64,000 nucleotides of DNA from Bos javanicus. Taxonomy: Eukaryota; Chordata; Mammalia; Artiodactyla; Bovidae. Shown piece after piece: positions 1 through 9,119 of the stretch. The notes below the pieces were generated by a model. That model was not told the origin of the DNA. It searched no databases and saw only the letters and a program-made list of their open reading frames with translations. The position numbers and the translations under genes were made by a program. Location: NCBI RefSeq assembly GCF_032452875.1, contig NC_083882.1, positions 33,410,001 through 33,474,000 of the forward strand. The letters are read 5' to 3'. Position 1 is the stretch's first letter; every line of letters starts with the position of its first letter.

Positions 1-192
1 TGGATCTCTTTGCAGTCCAAGGGACTCTCAAGAGTCTTCTCCAGTACCACAGTTCAAAAGCATCAATTCTTCGGTGCTCAGCCTTCTTCACAGTCCAACT
101 CTCACATCCATACATGATCACTGGAAAAACCATAGCCTTGACTAGACGGACCTTTGTTGGCAAAGTAATGTCTCTGCTTTTCAATATGCTAT
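1..192 (-). mobile_element. BovB (RTE-clade LINE) fragment, cut by window edge
   Basis: This is the reverse complement of the BovB reverse-transcriptase C-terminal region. On the minus strand it reads through the region encoding the VKAMVFPVVTYGCESWTVKK block seen intact at 7719-8622. The left part lies outside the window and the right junction is near 192. It is one of five BovB copies here. Confidence 0.9.
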
Positions 193-494
193 CCAGGGGT
201 AAGTTAATACACCAACCAACCAATGTGCACAGTCACTAAGTCGTGTCCAACTCTTTGCGACCCCATAGACTGTAGCCAGCCCACCAGACTCCCCAGTCTA
301 TGGGATTCTCCAGGCAAGAATACTGGAGTCAGTTGTTACTTCCTCCTCCAGGAGATCTTCTGGACCCAGAGATTGAGCCCAAGTCTCTTATGTCAACTGC
401 ATTGCAAGCAGATTCTTTGCCACTAGTGCTACCTGAACTCTGGAGTCAGGGTGTTGTGTGGGGGGGATGAGGGGACTCCAGGGGTAAGGTAATA
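193..494. repeat. 17-bp direct repeat flanking a Bov-tA insertion
   Basis: CCAGGGGTAAGTTAATA at 193-209 recurs with one mismatch at 478-494. The copies bracket a Bov-tA SINE (210-436) plus about 41 bp that do not belong to the SINE consensus (437-477). It looks like a target-site duplication of a composite insert. Confidence 0.7.
210..436 (-). mobile_element. Bov-tA SINE
   Basis: The reverse complement carries a tRNA-Glu-derived head and the Bov-A unit (CACTAAGTCGTGTCCAACTC, then ATGGGATTCTCCAGGCAAGA). The tail at the left is a CCAA repeat. A small open frame inside it (223-426) is a by-product of the SINE and not a gene. Confidence 0.9.
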
Positions 495-1302
495 AGCCGA
501 CCTAAAGTTTTGGTGAAAGTCCATTTCCAAGTTTGCTCCCCAGCATCTTCATTGGGATAATTTAAATAGCCTTCGTTCCACTGGGTGAAGTTCTCAGGGA
601 GAGGAAGGAGCTTGCTGAGGAATGTGGAATGGCTCTTCTCCTAACCTCTCCTGCCTTCTTCCGGGCTTCACAACTCCGCAGAGCAGCTCCCCTCATCGAG
701 ATGAACCCCCGACATGTCAGCAGGGTGGAGAGGATGGCAGGGGGTGCCAGAGGAGTCTGCTTGTAAGTAGGACTGGAGAATCAATCGATCCATCAGGAGG
801 AGCCTTGTAGGAACCTCAGACCTCATGCAGACCTGCGGCAACTCTGTGCATCAGAACATTTGAAGTTCTTATCTCCCTTGGAATGTGAGATCACAGGCTC
901 ACAACTGATGGCTGGACAGACAGCGTACCCTTTTGCTGTCTGGCTGATTCAAGCAGCAAGCTAGATGTCACTTCATCCATCAAGTCTTGGCAGGGAGGTG
1001 GCAGGTATGGTTGTCCTGTTAGGGCTGCGGCTGCCTGCCCTGCTGGCCAGTAGGGAGGGGACATGGGGGAGAAACAGAGTGACTAGACACCAGTAAAACC
1101 ACTTCAGCAAGATGGGCAATTTCATATGTGACCGGTGAATACTTTAAAAGGGAATGACTCTCTGGGGACCTTGAGCAAACAAAGAAGGCTACTGTTTGCT
1201 AGACAGCGGGCTTGGAACGATGTGGAGGATAAGGGGAAATCTCAGTGAATTTCTTATTTATTTCTCCTTTCCCTCTATTGCAGGCTGGTGAACAAGCCAC
1301 TG
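495..1302. other. No recognised feature
   Basis: About 800 bp of unique-looking sequence. Only short chance frames are present (for example 622-810), with no splice-site pair or repeat family I can identify. Confidence 0.5.
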
Positions 1303-1525
1303 TTTTTCTTTTTGAATTTATTTTTTATTGACATATAACTGATTTACAATGTTGTGTTAATTCTGCCATATAGCAGAGTGACTCAGTTATACACATATAT
1401 ACATTCTTGTTTATTGCTATATTCTTTTCTATGATGGTTTGTCCCAGGATATCGAATATAGTTCCCTGCACTATATACACAGTAGGGCCGTGTTGTTCAT
1501 CTTTTCTATATCTAGGAGTCAGTCA
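1303..1525 (-). mobile_element. L1 3' end (ruminant L1)
   Basis: Reverse complement of the ruminant L1 3' UTR. It has the T-rich start (poly-A on the minus strand), then TTGACATATAACTGATTTAC and the 'cagagtgactcagttatacac' block, and it runs into the block seen in other copies as 'ggatattgaatatagttccc'. Confidence 0.85.
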
Positions 1526-1637
1526 CCATGGCTGTCTGAGTTGGCCTGGGAAGCAGGTAGCATGGGGGCTAAATATACTTAGTCTGAAGAAGACCTGAAG
1601 GGATAAGGAAGATGCTGAGACAGGGCAGAAAGTGGAT

Positions 1638-1815
1638 GCTATTAATTCAACAAGAACTTACTGAGCCATGACTTTACGCTGGGCACCCGGGATTTCTGCT
1701 GGGTGTTGGAGGTTGAAAGATGGGTAAGACCCAAGCCCTGACCACAAGGGGCTCCCAAGCTCTTGGGGAGGACAGACTCAAGCAGATGACTTTGATATAA
1801 TGTGATAAGATAGTG
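1638..1815 (-). mobile_element. L2 LINE fragment
   Basis: Starts with the inverted L2 3' end (attcaacaagaacttactga, then a degraded 'ctgggcacc' and 'ttctgctgggtgttggagg' block) and continues into 'ccctgaccacaaggggctc'. It is old and diverged. Confidence 0.65.
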
Positions 1816-2480
1816 AAGGAGGGAAGGTTTCTCTCCTCTAACATCTGGAGAGCTGTCATGTGAAAAGAGGGTGCTTGTGTTGGGGACTTCAGTGGGTGGC
1901 TAGAGTTGCTGGCAGGGGTAGGGGGAGGCGCTGATTTCAATTCACCAAGAAAACAACTTTTGCAAACGAGGGACCCAAGTCCGGTATGCTCTGCCACCCA
2001 AGGTAGTACCTTCTCTCTCTGGTTGGGATTGATTGTAAATCAGCTTCTGTATCAGCCTCCTCAGAAGGACTCAAACCTTCGATGCGGGGAGCCGGCATGA
2101 GGACCTCCACCCATGGCAAAGGTCATGACGAAGGAGGCTCGACATACACAAAGGCGGGATCGAGCCTCAGGAGTCCCCCTGGAAATTCTCGAGCATCTAC
2201 CCCCAAAACCAGAGTCTGCCTACTTTACTACTTTGTGCTCTCACCTACACCTCTGACTTTACGGGGGACTGTCCCCCACCACCTCTTTCGGAGAAGGAGT
2301 TTTGGCTTTGACATGCCACGCTGATTACAGGTGGATATTCGTGACACTTCTAGGTTGGTGTTAAGAGTGGATCTGAAGTCCCTGGGGGGTGAGGTGGACC
2401 TGCATAGGATCTGAGGTCTGTTGGGAAGAGTATGGAATCCAAGGGGTCCTTTCTAAGCTTTTGGATGGGTACTTTCACAT
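1816..2480. other. No recognised feature
   Basis: Unique-looking sequence. Several overlapping frames of 60-107 codons on both strands (1674-2324) show no family resemblance and no start or splice context. Confidence 0.45.
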
Positions 2481-2580
2481 GTGTGATTCTCTTCACAGCT
2501 CCAGCAGTTAACAGATAGCTTCTCCTATTTAAAATATGAAAAAATAATGAAGCTCACGGAACTGAAATACACACAAAGCT
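2481..2580 (-). mobile_element. MIR remnant
   Basis: The inverted MIR core is recognisable in the run 'gctccagcagttaacagata...aaatatgaaaaaataatgaag', which matches the 'cctattttacagatgag' section. It is weak and short. Confidence 0.4.
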
Positions 2581-2833
2581 ATTAAAGAGTGTAACAGGGT
2601 GGTCCCAGAACCAAGAGCATGAAGATAGAAGGACCCCAGAGGCACCTCACTGACTCCCCGAGGTATTGAACAGCCAAGGTGGAGGAAGGTGATTGGAGGA
2701 ATCCCACAGCAGAGGTGTGTAGACCTTCCTTCTAAGTCTACTGTCTTTAAAGTATCTTGGTGTGAAGTCTCTGGGATCCTCTGAGCATCCGACTCCCAGG
2801 CATCATCTTTTGGAGCAGTCCCTCCAGGATTAG

Positions 2834-2979
2834 TTAAGCATGGCTTATCCTCACAACAGGACTGAAGGAACATGCATTGATGAACTGAGGGAGTGGAGCA
2901 CAGACCTCGCGGGGGTGAGCCTTGACACTCACTTGCTGGGCACTTGGTACCCACTGATGGGCATTTTGGGATGCAGAGG
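2834..2979 (-). other. Cysteine-rich open stretch, possible old exon
   Basis: On the minus strand, a pyrimidine-rich tract ending in CTCTCAG (just above 2979) is followed by an open frame with ten cysteines in about 46 residues, including a CC pair followed by C four residues later. The spacing loosely recalls WAP four-disulfide or Ly6 domains but fits neither: the WAP C3-C4 spacing is wrong and the last cysteine is missing. The frame stays open to about 2529 without further cysteine order, and there is no good donor. A second frame over 2834-3019 starts with a signal-peptide-like segment (leucine-rich, residues 6-13), but it crosses the acceptor-like tract and is probably chance. Function is unknown. 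Confidence 0.15.
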
Positions 2980-3565
2980 CTGAGAGAAGCAGTAACAAGC
3001 AAGATACAGTGAAGGACATGGGAGATGAGTCCAGTGTAATCTCGCCAGGGCAGAACAGCGGCTGTAAGAAAGAAGAGAAAGAACTGTTAAGCTGGAGAAA
3101 AAGGAAATGAAGTGGCTTTGAGTTTCTTAGATTTGGGAGACTGGAGTTTTCAGCAGTAAATGGAATAGCTTTAGGTCAGCCTTTCACTCCTTACAAGAGA
3201 AAATTCCAGAAAGGCTGATGCTCTTCCTGTTTTCACTGCAGTTTCTGGTGATGGAGAGAATGTGTATTGCAACACTTTTTTGCTGAAGAATCCAACGCTG
3301 TTTCCTTGTTCGGTCCTCTTCACTCTGGAATTGCTTTTGTTGCAGAGGGAGTTTGCTTCTTTAAAAGAAAAAGAAGGTTGTGATAAAGGAGGAAGTGCTG
3401 TCATGTCCCTTTAGCCTTTCTCAGCTCACTGCTAAACTCCTGCCAGCATACTGAAGCACTGTTTTAGAGTCATATGTCAAGGGTTCAGGATTCCTCTCCT
3501 CCTTCCACTGATTTTCTCTTAATAGGGCTGTTTGTGTTTGTGTGTATGTGGGTGTGTGTGTTTCA
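2980..3565. other. No recognised feature
   Basis: Unique-looking AT-moderate sequence. A short GT-rich run lies at 3533-3560. No gene or repeat family recognised. Confidence 0.45.
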
Positions 3566-3735
3566 ACACATATTTATTGGGCCTGCACGGTGCCAGGGTC
3601 AAGAGAAACAAATACAAATAAGAAATGACCTCGGGCTACCTTGGTGCTTTCAATCTGATAATGAAGAAGTTATCAAATAAGTATGTTGCACTCTGCTGCA
3701 TGCCTAGAAATACAGAGATATGAATGGTGTTTTGG
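3566..3735 (-). mobile_element. L2 LINE fragment
   Basis: Inverted L2 3' end: 'aacacatatttattgggcct', 'ggtgccagggtcaagagaaac' and then 'ttggtgctttcaatctgata', which corresponds to the L2 'gagcttacaatctag' block. Confidence 0.65.
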
Positions 3736-3910
3736 AGGAATCGCACAGGAGCAAGAGAATATCTCTACTTGGAAGGTCCTTAGTTTTTCCAAAGCTCTGG
3801 ATATTGTCAAGTGAATATTGTATTAGGTCCTCAAAAGTGTTGGAATTACATACACTTTTCTTAAGCTTCATTTAGAGTGGTTTTAGGTTCATAGTAAAAT
3901 CAAGAGGAAG

Positions 3911-4100
3911 AGCGACTTCCCTGGTGGTCCAGTGGCTGAGACTCTGCTCCCAGTGCAGGGGGCCCAGGTTCGATCCCTGGTCGGGGAACTAGCTCCCACA
4001 CACCGCAACTATAGATCTCGAATGCTGCAATGAAGATGGAAGATCCCAAGGTCCACAACTAAGACCCGGCTCAGCCAAATACATACATAAATAAAAATAA
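3911..4100 (+). mobile_element. CHR-type SINE nested in L1
   Basis: Begins GACTTCCCTGGTGGTCCAGT, contains the B-box-like GGTTCGATCCCTGG and ends in an A-rich ataaataaaaataag tail. The flanks aaatcaagaggaag and aaattgaacggaag (10 of 14 bases equal) are a decayed target-site duplication. Confidence 0.85.
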
Positions 4101-4215
4101 GAAATTGAACGGAAGGTATAGAGATTTCCATCTGCTCACTGCCCCTACAATGCACAACCTCCCCCCTAATCAACGTCACTCACCAGAGTGGGACATTTGT
4201 TACAGTTGATGAACC

Positions 4216-4808
4216 AGCATCAGATCAGATCAGTCGCTCAGTCGTGTCCGACTCTTCTCGACCCCATGAATCGCAGCACGCCAGGCCTCCCTGTCCATCA
4301 CCAACTCCCAGAGTTCACTCAGACTCACGTCCATCGAGTCAGTGATGCCATCCAGCCATCTCATCCTGTGTCATCCCCTTCTCCTCCTGCCCCCAATCCC
4401 TCCCAGCATCAGTCTTTTCCAATGAGTCAACTCTTCGCATGAGGTGGCCAAAGTACTGGAGTTTCAGCTTCAGCATCATTCCTTCCAAAGAAATCCCAGG
4501 GCTGATCTCCTTCAGAATGGACTGGTTGGGTCTCCCTGCAGTCCAAGGAACTCTCAAGAGTCTTCTCCAACACCACAGTTCAAAAGCATCAATTCTTTGG
4601 CGCTCAGCCTTCTTCACAGTCCAACTCTCACATCCATACGTGACCACAGGAAAAACCATAGCCTTGACTAGACGAACCTCTGTTGGCAAAGTAATGTCTC
4701 TGCTTTTGAACATGGTATCTAGGTTGGTCATAACTTTCCTTCCAAGGAGTAAGCGTCTTTTAATTTCATGGCTGCAATCACCATCTGCAGTGATTTTGGA
4801 GCCCAGCA
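4216..4808 (-). mobile_element. BovB fragment nested in L1
   Basis: Starts with the inverted BovB 3' tail (CAGATCAGATCAG) and runs backward through the reverse-transcriptase C-terminal region to 'attttggagccca', where L1 sequence resumes. It is 5'-truncated. CCAGCA at both edges may be the target duplication. Confidence 0.9.
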
Positions 4809-4905
4809 CACCATAATCGCCCAAAGCTTGTAGTCTACCTTCAGGTTCACTCTTGGTGTTGAATATTTTATGGGTTTGGAGAAATGTATAAAGACAAGTG
4901 TCCAT
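4339..4905 (-). pseudogene. BovB reverse-transcriptase C-terminal remnant, fused to L1-derived codons
   Basis: A 188-codon frame on the minus strand. Its first ~30 codons are read from L1 DNA, and the rest matches the BovB C-terminal region (ITADGDCSHEIKRRLLLGRK, then the TYGCESWTVKKAE block). Near the end the frame slips relative to the 7664-8617 copy, so the natural RTRLSD terminus is lost. There is no catalytic YADD box, so this is a decayed transposon piece and not a host gene. Confidence 0.75.
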
Positions 4906-5124
4906 TATTGTAGTATCCTGCGGAGGATTTTCACTGCCCTAAAAATCCTCTATGATCCACTTGCTGCTTATCTATCTCTCCATCCCCTGCAGCTTCTGGA
5001 AACCACTGATCTTTTACTATCTCTATAGTTTTGCCTTTTCCCTAATGTCATCTGGTTGGAATCAGACAATATGCAGCCTTTTCAGATTGGCTTCTCTTAA
5101 CACTTGCTAACATGTGTTTAATGA

Positions 5125-5345
5125 GGGCTTCCCAGGTGGCGCAGTGGTAAAAGAATCCCATGCCAATGTAGGAGATGTAGGAAACACAGGTTCGATTCCT
5201 GGGTGGGAAAGATCTCTTGGATGAGGAAATGACAACCCACTCCAGTATTCTTGCCTTAAAAATTCCGTGGAAAGAGGAGCCTGGCAGGCTATAGTTCTCA
5301 GAGTCGTGAAAGAGTCAGGTATGACTGAGCATGCGTGCATGTGTG
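5125..5345 (+). mobile_element. Bov-tA SINE nested in L1
   Basis: Head GGGCTTCCCAGGTGGCGCAG, a B box in GGTTCGATTCCTGGGTGGG, then the Bov-A unit to 'gactgagcatgcgtgcatg'. Flanking copies of (TG)TGTTTAATG and TGTGTATTTAATG look like the target duplication. Confidence 0.9.
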
Positions 5346-5589
5346 TATTTAATGTTCCTTCATGTCTCGATTACTCAATTCCCTTTAACCCTGAATAACA
5401 TTCCATTGCCTGGATGTACCACAGTTTATTTACCCATTTACTTAACAAAGAATATCTTGGTGGCTTCCAATTTTTGGCAATTATGACTAAACTGCTGTAA
5501 ACCTCTGTGTGCAGATTTCTGTGTGGACAGAGTTTTCAACTGCTTTGGATAAACTGCAAGGAACATGATGGTAAATACCATTTTTAATC

Positions 5590-5762
5590 CTCCTTTATGT
5601 GCCAGTTACTAGCCTCAGCTCCTGCAAACACTAAGTCACTCTTCACTGAAAGCCTATTATTAATAGACCTGTTGACAAATGAGAAAATGGGAGCTTAGAA
5701 GGTTATCTAACATGCATTTAAATGGCAGAGCTGGGTTGCCAATCTGAGTTTTTCCATTAGAA
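5590..5762 (-). mobile_element. MIR
   Basis: Inverted MIR: 'aatcctcctttatgtgccag', 'tgacaaatgagaaaatggga', then 'aatggcagagctgggttgcc'. Confidence 0.65.
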
Positions 5763-5868
5763 CCACAATCAGGACACCTCAGTTTCTGCTTTACTGGTTT
5801 ATTTTCATTCCTGGATCACTGCTTGAAACTCACACACAGAGCTCTAGCACCCTGACTGGCAAATAAAT

Positions 5869-6236
5869 GTTACCCGCAACCCAGCCAGCTGCCGTTTCCT
5901 GTGTTTATAGATCACATAGCAGGAAAGTGTCTTAAGAGCCGTTTCGAGTGTTGTGTCTGCTTCTCCATGTGAAAGTGTGGATGCCGCTGCCGAGAGGGAG
6001 GATGGGGACATGGGATGCTCTGTGTCGGGTGGCAGTTCCCGTTTGGTACGGATTTGGAAAGGAATGCGTACGCCCCTGGATGAGATCAGAGTCTTTGTTC
6101 TGTTTGGTCTGACACCAAGTGGTTGCAAAAAATCAATGGACTGTGAGGTCAGAGTTCTAGAACTGACTCCACTGTCCATCTGTCTTGTGGCTACGGTTAA
6201 GATGGTCGGCGTCCGCTTTGCACATCTGTGCAATTG
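5869..6236. other. Local CpG cluster, unassigned
   Basis: I count about 15 CpG dinucleotides in ~370 bp (for example GCCGCTGCCGAG near 5979, GCGTACGCC near 6066 and GTCGGCGTCCGC near 6205), several-fold above the surrounding DNA. Frames of 94 codons (+) and 140 codons (-) are open, but neither resembles a known family. No core promoter motif or splice donor is evident. Confidence 0.4.
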
Positions 6237-6445
6237 AGTTTCAAGGACCTCCAATAAGCCAAGCACTATGTAGATCCATGGGCCCCAGAGACAAACAGGA
6301 TGGGCTCCTGACCTTCTGAATCCCTGCGATTAGGAAGGAGGGAGGTATGGAGGCAACAGATAATCATCAAAGAGGTTCATTGTGCTGCGGCCAAGCTTTC
6401 AGTGGCCCATCTTGGAATTGTAGAGTGTTTGGAGCTGCTGCTGCT

Positions 6446-6651
6446 TTTTAAAATTATTTTTTGGGCTGCACTGGGCCTTTGCTTTCTCTAGTTGTGGTAC
6501 AAGGGCTCACGGGCACGCAGGCTCAGAGATTGTGGCTCAAAGGCTATGTTGCCCCGCAGCATGTGGGATTAAGATCCCTGACCAGGGGTTGAACCTGCGT
6601 TCCCTGCATTGGAAGGTGGGTTCCTAACCACTGGACCACCAGGGAAGTCCC
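6446..6651 (-). mobile_element. CHR-type SINE, long tail form
   Basis: Ends in the inverted head CCACCAGGGAAGTCCC. It contains 'gcagcatgtgggattaagat' and 'cagggg ttgaacctgcg', and the T-rich tail lies at the left. Confidence 0.85.
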
Positions 6652-6689
6652 TCTGGAGTTTCTTATGGACAAAGAGACAGATAGCTGGT

Positions 6690-6860
6690 GACAGCTTACA
6701 GCTGTTGTGAACCTACTGTTTGTTTAATCCAGAGGAGATTTGTAAGTAGTATCTCCATTTTACAAGTGAGAAAAGTGAGACAGATCAATTTTTTAAAATT
6801 ATCCAACTGGTAACTGACTGCAGCAACATCCCAGAATTCATCTGACTTCAAAGCCTTATG
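6690..6860 (-). mobile_element. MIR
   Basis: Inverted MIR core: 'gtatctccattttacaagtg', 'gaaaagtgagacagatcaa', 'ttatccaactggtaactgac' and 'aattcatctgacttcaaagc'. Confidence 0.65.
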
Positions 6861-7300
6861 CCTTCTACCTCACCTAACAGCCCTTTGAAGATTTCATTTC
6901 TTGAGTTCCAAGATAACAACAGGCCAGCATTGCACCACTATTGAAATGACTTTTGTTTCTTTCCCTTCAGTGTTTCTGGGCATCAGTGTCAGTCAGGAGT
7001 TGATCACTCCCTGGCTACTGCCTTTCTCGACCCTTCTCTCCCCAAACCTTCCTCTCTCTTTGACCACTCAGCTCTCATTGACCACTTAAGTTCCTGCATT
7101 TTCAAAACTGCTGGGTCTTGCTCAAATTTGTTAATGAATTGACAAATCAACAGATGTCTTCTTCTTGGGTGCATTTTTCTCTAAGGTACAATTGTATACA
7201 GTCTCTTCAAGTATACGCTCTTTTGTGACAGTTTATCAAAAGATTGTATCACCTGTTTCTCATTCCTCCACCCACCTGTCTACTCTCATATCAAAGCAGA
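6861..7300. other. No recognised feature
   Basis: Unique-looking, pyrimidine-rich stretch with chance frames only. Confidence 0.45.
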
Positions 7301-7329
7301 ATGTGTGTGTGTGTGCGCGCGCACGCACC
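7301..7329. repeat. (TG)n(CG)n alternating purine-pyrimidine tract
   Basis: An unbroken alternating run of TG, CG and CA steps of about 28 bp. This is the sequence class that adopts Z-DNA under negative supercoiling, and it is a likely length-variable microsatellite. Confidence 0.9.
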
Positions 7330-7424
7330 CGTTGCCTCAGCACATTAGATGTGCCCCAACCCACATCTCTGTGAGAGTGCTTTTCCTATCACATCATCAT
7401 GGTTGGTCTGCATTAGTCTCCCAG

Positions 7425-7560
7425 GCTAGACTGTGTCTCCTTGGGGTGATAGTGCCCTGGTTTTTTATTTCTCTAGCACTTTGCATGGTACCTAGTACAT
7501 GGCAGGAACTCAATTCATTCATTCATTTCTTTATTAACATTTGTTATTTTTATGCCCTGT
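7425..7560 (+). mobile_element. L2 3' end
   Basis: Direct-orientation L2 terminus: 'gactgtgtctccttggggtg', 'agcactttgcatggtaccta', 'gtacatggcaggaactcaat', ending in a (CATT)n run. Confidence 0.7.
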
Positions 7561-7663
7561 GCTGAGTGCTAGGGAGACAGTGGCAAGCAAAACCAGAATT
7601 GTCTCTGCCTTCCTGAGCTGAATAAAGGTTCACTGGAGGAAACTGAAACTGATCAATTTATCT

Positions 7664-8617
7664 GTGAAAGACGGCTGCTGTCTTAGTCTGTTTGAGCTGC
7701 CCTTAAGAAAGTACCAAAGGAGTACGTCAAGCCTGTATATTGTCACCCTGTTTAACTTATATGCAGAGTACATCATGAGAAACGCTGGACTGGAAGAAAC
7801 ACAAGCTGGAATCAAGATTGCCAGGAGAAATATCAATAACCTCAGATATGCAGATGACACCACCCTTATGGCAGAAAGTGAAGAGGAACTCAAAAGCCTC
7901 TTGATGAAAGTGAAAGTGGAGAGTGAAAAAGTTGGCTTAAAGCTCAACATTCAGAAAACGAAGATCATGGCATCCGGTCCCATCACTTCATGGGAAATAG
8001 ATGGGGAAACAGTGGAAACAATGTCAGACTTTATTTTTCTGGGCTTCAAAACCACTGCAGATGGTGACTGCAGCCATGAAATTAAAAGGCACTTACTCCT
8101 TGGAAGAAAAGTTATGACCAACCTAGATAGCATATTGAAAAGCAGAGACATTACTTTGCCAACAAAGGTTCGTCTAGTCAAGGCTATGGTTTTTCCTGTG
8201 GTCACGTATGGATGTGAGAGTTGGACTGTGAAGAAGGCTGAGCGCCAAAGAATTGATGCTTTTGAACTGTGGTGTTGGAGAAGACTCTTGAGAGTCCTTT
8301 GGACTGCAAGGAGATCCAACCAGTCCATTCTGAAGGAGATCAGCCCTGGGATTTCTTTGGAAGGAATGATGCTGAAGCTGAAACTCCAGTACTTTGGCCA
8401 CCTCATGCAAAGAGTTGACTCATTGGAAAAGACTCTGATGCTGGGAGGGATTGGGGGCAGGAGGAGAAGGGGACGACAGAGGATGAGATGGCTGGATGGC
8501 ATCAATGACTCGATGGACGTGAGTCTGAGTGAACTCCGGGAGTTGGTGATGGACAGGGAGGCCTGGCGTGCTGCGATTCATGGGGTCGAGAAGAGTCGGA
8601 CACGACTGAGCGACTGA
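7664..8617 (+). pseudogene. BovB reverse transcriptase, C-terminal ~300 residues
   Basis: An open frame of 317 codons. The first ~15-18 codons come from the MaLR LTR upstream and the rest is BovB. The reverse-transcriptase C box is present as YADD in RYADDTTLMAE (around residues 62-65 of the frame), preceded by the LFNLYAEYIMRNAG block, which has lost one residue or more relative to the usual LFNF pattern. It continues without break to the expected end SRTRLSD. The N-terminal endonuclease and the first half of the polymerase are missing because the insertion is 5'-truncated, so it cannot encode an active element. The unbroken frame suggests a fairly recent copy. The 184-codon antisense frame at 7951-8505 is a shadow. 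Confidence 0.85.
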
Positions 8618-8622
8618 TCTGA
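7719..8622 (+). mobile_element. BovB LINE, 5'-truncated, with natural 3' end
   Basis: Runs from within the polymerase domain to the BovB 3' end (GACTGAGCGACTGATCTGAT). It is the longest BovB copy in the window, interrupts the MaLR LTR and directly abuts an L1 3' end at 8623. Confidence 0.92.
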
Positions 8623-8848
8623 TAGCATGGAGGGATAAGTTGAGAGATTGGGATTGACATATATAACATAGTTAACTAATAAGGACCTACTCTATAGCAC
8701 AGAGAACTCTACTCAATACTCTATAATGACCTATATGGGAGAAGAATCTAAAAAAGAGTGAATGTATGTGTATAACTGATTCACTTTGCTTTACAGCAGA
8801 AACTAACACAACATTGTAAATCAACTATACTCCAATAAAATTTAATTA
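8623..8848 (+). mobile_element. L1 3' end (ruminant L1)
   Basis: Direct orientation: 'attgggattgacatatataa', 'aataaggacctactctatag', 'acaacattgtaaatcaac', then a degraded aataaaatttaatt tail. There is no unique DNA between it and the BovB 3' end. Confidence 0.88.
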
Positions 8849-8861
8849 TGTATATATGCAT

Positions 8862-9087
8862 GAGTGATCAGCTGCTCAGTAGTGTCTGACTCTTTGAGAC
8901 CCCACAGACTGTAGCTGATCAGGCTCCTCTGTCCATGGGATTTTTTTTTTTTTTTTTAGGCAAGACTGCTGGAGTAGGTTGCCATTTCCTCCAGGGGATC
9001 TTCTTGACCCAGGGATCGAACTGAGGTCTCCTGCATCTCCTGCATTGGGAGGCAGATTCTTTACCACTGAGCCACCTGGGAAGCCCT
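8862..9087 (-). mobile_element. Bov-tA SINE with internal T17 run
   Basis: Complete Bov-tA on the minus strand ending in the inverted head CCACCTGGGAAGCCC. A run of 17 T (8941-8957) replaces the usual TCTCC after 'gtccatggga'. Confidence 0.9.
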
Positions 9088-9119
9088 ACACACACACCAC
9101 ACACTCACACTTACACACA
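9088..9119. repeat. CA-rich simple repeat
   Basis: Imperfect (CA)n/(CACT)n tract between the Bov-tA head and the resumed MaLR LTR. Confidence 0.7.

Larger units (their letters stand above)
3841..5575. mobile_element. Old L1 fragment split by three nested insertions
   Basis: Four pieces (about 3841-3910, 4101-4215, 4809-5124 and 5346-5575) join into one continuous ancient L1 region. The order is 'ttaggttcatagtaaaatca', then 'gggacatttgttacagttga', then 'ggttcactcttggtgttgaa' with 'ccactgatcttttactatc', then 'ataacattccattgcctgga'. The gaps hold a CHR SINE, a BovB fragment and a Bov-tA SINE, so the L1 predates all three. I did not settle its orientation. Confidence 0.8.

Noticed and set aside
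2529..3002. 157-codon minus frame as a complete gene
   Set aside because: Only its first third is cysteine-rich. The rest overlaps a MIR remnant and lacks any domain, so only the short cysteine-rich part was kept as a weak lead.
7951..8505. 184-codon minus-strand frame
   Set aside because: It is the exact antisense of the BovB polymerase frame. The same antisense peptide appears opposite other BovB copies.
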